A stretch of 64,000 bases of DNA, from contig NC_134146.1 in NCBI RefSeq assembly GCF_033958435.1, positions 25,256,501 through 25,320,500 on the forward strand, written 5' to 3'. The DNA comes from Carettochelys insculpta (lineage: Eukaryota > Chordata > Testudines > Carettochelyidae). The translations under genes were made by a program, and so were the position numbers. This document shows positions 58,906-64,000 of this stretch, piece by piece. Numbering within the stretch: position 1 is the stretch's first letter; every line of letters starts with the position of its first letter. Under the pieces are notes generated by a model that worked only from the letters and a program-made list of their open reading frames with translations, had not been told where the DNA came from and did no database searches.

Positions 58906-59735
58906 CAGGGATAGGCAAGATACACAAATCAGGTGCCAGATCAGGCCCATGGATGGTCTCAACCAAAGAGCAGCCAGCCACTGCTTTAAGAGGCTGCCTT
59001 CTCCCTGTAGCTCTCTGTTTTGGATGCCAGAAAGGACGGGGAGGCTTCTGCTCCTGCCCCCTTGCAATACACCTCAGCTCCCATTGGCTCGTTTCTGATT
59101 TCTGATCAATAGGAGCTCAGCGATTTTGGGGGGGGGGAGGGAGGGGGCAAGAGCAGTGTGCAAAGTCTCCCCACACTCTCCAGCATCTGCAGCAGAGAGC
59201 TACAGGGAACAGGCAGCAGTTTTGGACAGTCTGGGGCTGCAGAAGACAGAGAGCCTGCTATATAGGACTGCTGGCTGAGAGCAACTCAGGTAAGTCTCCT
59301 GGACAGAGCCTGCCTCTGGCACCCCAGCACCTCCCACACCCCAACCCTCTGTCCCTGCCCCCTCCCATATAACCCTAACCCTTTTCCCCTCCTTCTGCAC
59401 CCATATCCCCTCCCAGACCCTGCACCCTAGTCCCCTGCCCTAAGTCACAGCCCAAACCCCTGTTCTGGGTCACAGGCCCTTCCTCTCCTGTCCTAGGTTA
59501 CAACCCAAACTCCTTCACACCCTGCTGCATCCCAGACCCCTGCCCCAGGTCACAACTGCCTCCTTCACGCAGACCCCACACCCCCTCCTGCATGCCAATG
59601 CCTTACCCCAAGCTCCCTTCTGCACCCTGCCTCCATCCCTTCACCTCCTCTGTTAATATCATGAGGAGCGCATACCTTGACCACTTTCAAAATTCTTTAA
59701 GCCCCACCCCCATCAAAAACTATTGCCCACCCCTG
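58906..59735. mobile_element. hAT-like MITE, about 830 bp
   Basis: The left end is CAGGGATAGGCAAGATA. The right end, reverse-complemented, is CAGGGGTGGGCAATAG, a clear hAT-type inverted repeat. The flanking 8-mers gcttaaac and acttaagg agree at five of eight positions. The interior includes a 10-base G run (59131-59140) and a C-rich degenerate tandem zone (59340-59650, 'accctgcaccctag' type words). The minus frame at 59200-59400 has no domain. Confidence 0.75.
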
Positions 59736-59741
59736 ACTTAA

Positions 59742-59817
59742 GGCCTGATTCTATGCCCACTGAAGACAATGGAAGGCTTACTATTGACTTCAGTGGCTGT
59801 TAGATCAGAGCCTTCTG
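59742..59817. repeat. Short ancient palindromic repeat relic
   Basis: 'ggcctgattctatgcccac' at the left and 'gttagatcagagcc' at the right, with 'actgaagacaatgg' and 'attgacttcagtgg' between, form a worn foldback like that at 49429-49531. Confidence 0.5.
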
Positions 59818-60003
59818 TGGCAAGACAGATCCTTGCAGCCTCCTAATGACAAGCTGAGTTGTGACAATTAGCAAACAAACAAAAACCTTGCCATTATTGC
59901 TCTGGATAGTTAACATACTCCAATTCACACAGGAAGCTATTACTACCTCTGCAAAAGTGTTACTGAAAATATTCTATCCAAACAGTAAGTTTAATGCATA
60001 GCC

Positions 60004-60621
60004 CAGTAGTTCCCAATCTTTTCAATAACATGGCACATTTCAATGAGACAAACAATTCCACAGTATACCCACTTTTCTCAGCTGAATCGAAATCTCATAA
60101 ATGTCACATTTACTTACATTTACTACGGTTACAGTCTTACTAGACAGGTTTGCAACACAGTAGTGCATCTGACAAGCTGAACAAGGATCAAATGCATTAA
60201 TGTTTCAAATCCATCATAGGATACTCCCTCTTAGGCAGCGAGCACAGACGCATTTTCAAAATCTGCTCAGTGCCATGCTAGGAATGAGGGTTGAGTAAAC
60301 AAGTACCCACTGAAAGCAGGTTGCCTCCCCACTAGCCCATTGGAGCCAGGATGCAGCATTTCAACCATGCCCTAGCTCCAACAGACTCCCGCCCTCTTGC
60401 CAACGCAGGGAGCGGGGCCAGGCTCCCTGCCACTTGTTCAGGCAGGAAGCAGCATTTCAGCTGCCTCCCAGTATGAACAGGGTCCTGAAACAATTGGCAT
60501 TTCCCCTCACAGTGACTCTGAAAAGAGCCACCACAGCAGGAAATTGATGAAATTTCATGGCACACTTGGACAATTCTCATGGTACACCAGTGCACTCCTG
60601 TACACTGGTTGAAAACCACTC
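60004..60621. mobile_element. hAT-like MITE with perfect 8-bp target duplication
   Basis: The left end is CAGTAGTTCCCAATCTT. The right end, reverse-complemented, is GAGTGGTTTTCAACC. The 8-mer GCATAGCC occurs at 59996-60003 and again at 60622-60629, an exact target-site duplication of the length hAT transposases make. This fixes both boundaries to the base. The element is 618 bp and non-coding; frames inside lack motifs. Confidence 0.88.
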
Positions 60622-60629
60622 GCATAGCC

Positions 60630-61123
60630 AGTTAGAGTACATGAGGAGAAAGAACTCAGTTATGACCTGATAATGGAACCAAAGCATTTTTATGAACTTC
60701 ACTGAACAGTAATAAAGCATAGGCACAAAATGGGAGGGCTCAATGTGAAGTCAACTCCCTTAGACTTTGGTTTCCATTGATTTCAGGGAGACTTGAGCAG
60801 GTGCAAGGTAGGTGTCAGATAGGTAGATAAGATAGATTAGATAGATAGAGCAGAGCACACAAAATTCCTGTTGTACGTCTGTGTGTGTGAGTCTACTGGG
60901 AGGTTGTGGAGGAGCAAACACCCTCTTCCTTCTCCCTCATCATACTATGTAATGGTCCCCAATAGACAACAGTGATCCCTGCATTGTGATTCACTGGGCA
61001 CAAATAGGGTGTCAACAGTATTGTCATTAACATTCAATAGCCCAGCAGGTGCGGGTGGGTGGAGGCAGGCTGGCAAGCAATTGCAAGGCTGGGCTGTGCT
61101 GGCAGGACTGCATGATCCCACAT
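60630..61123. other. Spacer with short GATA microsatellite
   Basis: An imperfect GATA tetranucleotide run lies at about 60818-60850. Otherwise nothing was recognised. Confidence 0.6.
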
Positions 61124-61536
61124 GCTGCGTCTACACTTGCATTCCTCTTTTGAAAGAGGTATGTAAATGAGGTAAATTGAAAATGTAAATGAGGTGTGAA
61201 TTTGCATAAGTGGAACCTCATTTGCATATTCTAATTTCAAAAGAGCTTCTTTTGAAAGAAGAAAGCTAGTGTAGATGCTGCTCTTTCAAAAGTAAGCCCC
61301 ATTTTCAAAAGAATCCTTCCTCCCATTAAATAAAAGGAAGAAGGATTCTTTCAAAGATGGATTTACTTTCGAAAGAGCAGTGTCTACACTGGCTTTCTTC
61401 TTTCGAAAGAAGCGCTTTTGAAATTAAAATATGCAAATAAGCTGTCAAATACGCAAATTTATATCTCATTTACATGTTCTATTTTCCTCATTTGCATACC
61501 TCTTCTGAAAGAGGAACGCAAGTGTAGACACACCCA
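61124..61536. mobile_element. Foldback MITE, about 412 bp
   Basis: The left end GCTGCGTCTACACTTGCATT and the reverse complement of the right end, GGGTGTGTCTACACTTGCGT, match. Pairing continues through 'cctctttt/cagaagaggtatg', 'caaatgagg', 'ttcaaaagagcttcttttg' and 'tgtagatgctgctctttc' to a centre near 61330 ('aaataaaaggaagaagg'). It is almost entirely self-complementary and non-coding. End sequence links it to 30537-30744 and, more loosely, to the Harbinger copy at 12400. Confidence 0.8.
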
Positions 61537-62476
61537 CAGTGTTATGAATATGATATGGCCCAATATATAGCCCTGGCGACACCTTCCATATGCATAGTTC
61601 CTCCAGGAGCCTCTCCCTGTTACACTTCAACACATGATTTAAAAAAACCTCCTCAGGGACAGAGAGCAAAAGATCACATCTCACACTAGCTAGGTACTGT
61701 ACAGAACCATGATACTGCCATGTAGAGAACAGAGTTAAACTGAAACACAAGCATTTCTCTTGACTTGAAAGAGTCCAGTCGCATTGTATTTTGCCTTATG
61801 GAATAGCCCATAATCTGCACTTTGAGATGATGCGGTTGGTTTTATTGGAGTCTAATAGAACTATTCTTTGACACGCTTCATTAAAAGATTACTATTACCT
61901 CCAATTCCTAAGGTCTTGGATGGGAATCTTTCTATTGACTTCAATGGGGGTTAAATTGGGCCCTAAGATAGCTATGTACTGCAGTCTAATCTTTGAACAA
62001 AACAACTAACTTCTATCTTCTATTCATATTGTGCCATTCCACTACTGTTAACAAAGCTGCCTACATTTAACACACTAGAATTACTCCATATATAAGCTCA
62101 AATTCTGCTCAGCTTACCCACACTTGTAGCACCACTGAAGGCAGTTAATAACATGCAGAGAATCCAACCCATGGTGTATTTTTAAGCATTTTACAGCTTC
62201 CTTTGCTATTATATCTATGTAACTGAAGAGTTGTGCTGCCAGGAACAGAGGAGGTCCTTACCCTATCATCCTGTTCAATGTGTGGTCATTAGGGGGATGA
62301 GGCCTCCTACGGACCCTCCCATTTTCAGCATCCAAGATAACGGACAGGCAACATAACACTCCTTGCACAACACAGTGTGAACAACGCTGGCCAGGGCTGC
62401 ATGCATGCATGTAACTGGCAGAGCTGAACTGGGCACTAAAGGCCAAATTCATAACTGCCACAATTCCACCAGCTTA
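61537..62476. other. A+T-rich spacer with one ancient repeat trace
   Basis: 'gggaatctttctattgactt' and 'caatgggggttaaattgggc' at about 61921-61962 are a worn copy of the short old sauropsid repeat. No gene. Confidence 0.45.
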
Positions 62477-62528
62477 ATCATAGAATCACAGAAGTATGGA
62501 ACTGGAAAGAATCTCCTCTTGTCCAGTC

Positions 62529-62902
62529 TGGGTCATTACAAGGGAGGTGTGGGGCCTGGGGCAACCCCCTCTCCCATCACACACCCTGCCCTCACCACTG
62601 CTTCCCCCTTCTCTGCCCCCACTCCACACTTCCCCCCAAAGCCCTGCTTCTGCTCCACTCCTTCTGCTCCCAACTGAACCCTTGCCTGAAGCCCCGTCCC
62701 CCATGCAATGCAAGCTGCAGGATTACCTGGGGCATCTGGCTTGGGGTGGCAGCAGGGGTCGGGCTCCCACATTCACCACAGCATTGGGAGCTGGAGCAAG
62801 CCAGCAGCCTGCGCCACTCTGTACCCATCTCCCAGCCCACTCCACTCTGTGAGGGTCCTGGGGCAGCCACCCAGAACCCTCCTCTGGATGGGACAGCTCT
62901 GC
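62529..62902. mobile_element. GC-rich insertion in CR1, about 374 bp
   Basis: Flanking 8-mers gtccagtc (62521-62528) and atccagtc (62903-62910) match at seven of eight positions, fitting a target-site duplication. The insert is C-rich with 'ccccactccacacttcccc' words like the GC-rich dispersed repeats. Clear terminal inverted repeats are not visible, so the superfamily is unknown. Frames inside lack domains. Confidence 0.55.
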
Positions 62903-63029
62903 ATCCAGTCCCCTGCACTCAGGGCAGGACTATGTAACAACCAAACCATTTCAAATATGTCTTTATCTGTTTGGTCCTAAAAATCTCTAGAGACGGAGAT
63001 TCTGTAACCTCAATAGGCAATTTGTGCTA

Positions 63030-63509
63030 CAGGTTGCACCTCCCTCATCCAGCACCATCGGGACCTGATCCATCCCAAATCAGGAGATTTGCTGAACAAA
63101 AGGAGGTCCCCAGCCTCATTCTCACCCCACCCCTCACCTCCAGCCCTACCACCCCATACCCATGGCCCATCCCTGGCCCCACTGGCCCCATGGAAGATGG
63201 CTCAAGCCCTGTCAGGGCTGCTGGCACCAGCCTCCATCGGGGAACCAGCACCAGTCCCTGCCAGGGAGTCAGGCAGCTGGATCCAGCCCTGGCAGGGTAG
63301 TCAGCACCAGGGACGCAAGCCCCTGTCCTCCCCTGCACAGGGCCACCAGTCCCCCTGTCTCTGGGCTCCTGCCAGGCAGGGCTCCCAGTTGCTGGCCCTT
63401 TTCCTTGTAACCTCCCAGCTGGAAGTCTCTCATCCAGTAACATCTGTGATCCTGCCAAATGATGGATGTTGCCAGATGAAAGAATTCCAGTTTTGAGCAG
63501 TGCAATCTG
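63030..63509. mobile_element. Tigger/pogo-like MITE, 480 bp, TA duplication
   Basis: The left end is CAGGTTGCAC and the right end, reverse-complemented, is CAGATTGCAC. TA flanks both sides (63028-63029 and 63510-63511). Removing the element rejoins a CR1 UTR ('aatttgtgcta' to 'gtgcttaac'). The sub-terminal 'ccctcatccagcacc' resembles the 'tctcacatctggtgcc' near the left end of 408-733. Long frames inside (for example 63089-63496) are Pro/Ser-rich without a domain. Confidence 0.75.
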
Positions 63510-63665
63510 TAGTGCTTAACTACTCAGACAATTAGGAAAAATTTCCCAATGTCCAACCTAAACTTCCCTTGCTGCAATTTAAGCACCTTGCTTTTGGCCT
63601 AGGCCTAGAGGTTAAGAACTGTTTTTTCATCCTCCTTCTGGTGGCAACTTTTTATGGCATCACTT

Positions 63666-64000
63666 CAGTGAAATCACACATGCAAAAAAGTGAGCTCCTT
63701 ACTTTTCAATATGTCACGTACATCTAGACAAGGGCCTTCCTGTATTTTTTTATTTGTCTTTAATGTCTGCATAATCAACTACAGCTGATAAGATTAAGAT
63801 ATTAACCACAGGACAGGGCTGTTTCATAGCAATTTTATCACTAGAAGTAAACTGATCGAATTCACAGATCTCTTGGTCTTCCTTACAGAGCTTCTCTTCA
63901 GCTATGCAAACGTACTTAATGGACAGTTGCTCATTGACTCAAGATTTTTTTATACTGAAAACTGGACTATGACTCAGCCCCTTGTTTGTCATACTGGAAA
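63666..64000. other. A+T-rich end of window, nothing recognised
   Basis: No motif, RNA gene or repeat end is visible. Confidence 0.5.

Larger units (their letters stand above)
62477..63665 (-). mobile_element. CR1 LINE 3' fragment split by two insertions
   Basis: On the minus strand the tail (62477-62528) has the 'catagaatcacagaagtat' octamer-type end and 'ggaactggaaagaatctcc'. The UTR resumes at about 62903 ('atccagtcccctgcactc') and runs to 63029 ('ggcaatttgtgcta'). It resumes again at about 63510 ('tagtgcttaactactcag', 'taggaaaaatttcccaatgt', 'aacctaaacttcccttgctg'). Joined, it follows the 3' end of the same subfamily as 39473-40716, which also ends in ATTCTATG repeats. The two interruptions are described separately. 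Confidence 0.8.

Noticed and set aside
62496..63496. Cluster of frames up to 137 codons on both strands
   Set aside because: They fall inside two insertions in a CR1 tail; Pro/Ser-rich text without motifs.

Overview
The window looks like vertebrate, almost certainly turtle, nuclear DNA, and it is gene-poor. I find no host exon, no tRNA or rRNA gene, and no bacterial or viral gene. The organism call rests on three things. There are turtle-type CR1 LINEs with a CR1 ORF1 (zinc-finger, coiled-coil, esterase-like). There is a tRNA-derived SINE of the hidden-necked-turtle CRY type. Penelope-like, PIF/Harbinger and hAT debris of the kind common in turtle genomes fills much of the rest. It is probably intergenic or intronic; nothing tells these apart.

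Layout. 1-3.1 kb: a Tigger-like MITE, a Penelope-derived hairpin and a hAT-like MITE. 3.66-8.06 kb: an almost full-length CR1 on the minus strand, with ORF1 intact and ORF2 broken by a nonsense codon and frameshifts. 8-12.4 kb: A+T-rich, mostly unremarkable. 12.4-14.6 kb: a decayed PIF/Harbinger transposon with recognisable inverted ends. 16.1-17.5 kb: unassigned GC-rich DNA. 18.7-20.3 kb: a hAT MITE, two Penelope hairpins and the C-terminus of a hAT transposase fossil. 21.8-25.9 kb: GC-rich hairpin-core repeats, a CRY SINE and a fossil LINE reverse transcriptase. 25.9-27.1 kb: a GC-rich block with a 53-bp minisatellite. 27-38 kb: mostly A+T-rich DNA with one old CR1 tail and small MITEs. 38-41.25 kb: a hAT transposase fossil, a CR1 and an RTE-like LINE lying end to end. 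41.7-42.4 kb: a CpG-rich foldback element. 44.58-45.54 kb: a Penelope-like element whose GIY-YIG endonuclease frame is still open, enclosed by 232-bp inverted arms. 46-48 kb: nested CR1/hAT and GC-rich repeats. 51.3-52.0 kb: another RTE-like LINE fragment. 55 and 61 kb: foldback MITEs. 57.1-58.3 kb: a GC-rich repeat interrupted by a young CR1 tail. 58.9-60.6 kb: two hAT MITEs. 62.5-63.7 kb: a CR1 tail interrupted by two later insertions.

How the parts relate. At least five mobile systems are superposed: CR1, RTE-like LINEs, Penelope-like elements, hAT and PIF/Harbinger, plus Tigger-like and SINE copies. Several short non-coding elements can be tied to a coding relative in the same window. The Penelope hairpins share arm sequence type with the GIY-YIG copy. 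The foldback MITEs share a GTCTACAC-type end with the Harbinger transposase copy. The hAT MITEs coexist with two hAT transposase fossils. The CRY SINE 3' part resembles the CR1 tail. The most interesting material is the inverted-arm Penelope architecture and the layered insertions whose target duplications can still be read. All assignments are by eye, from translated motifs and repeat ends; no database search was run.
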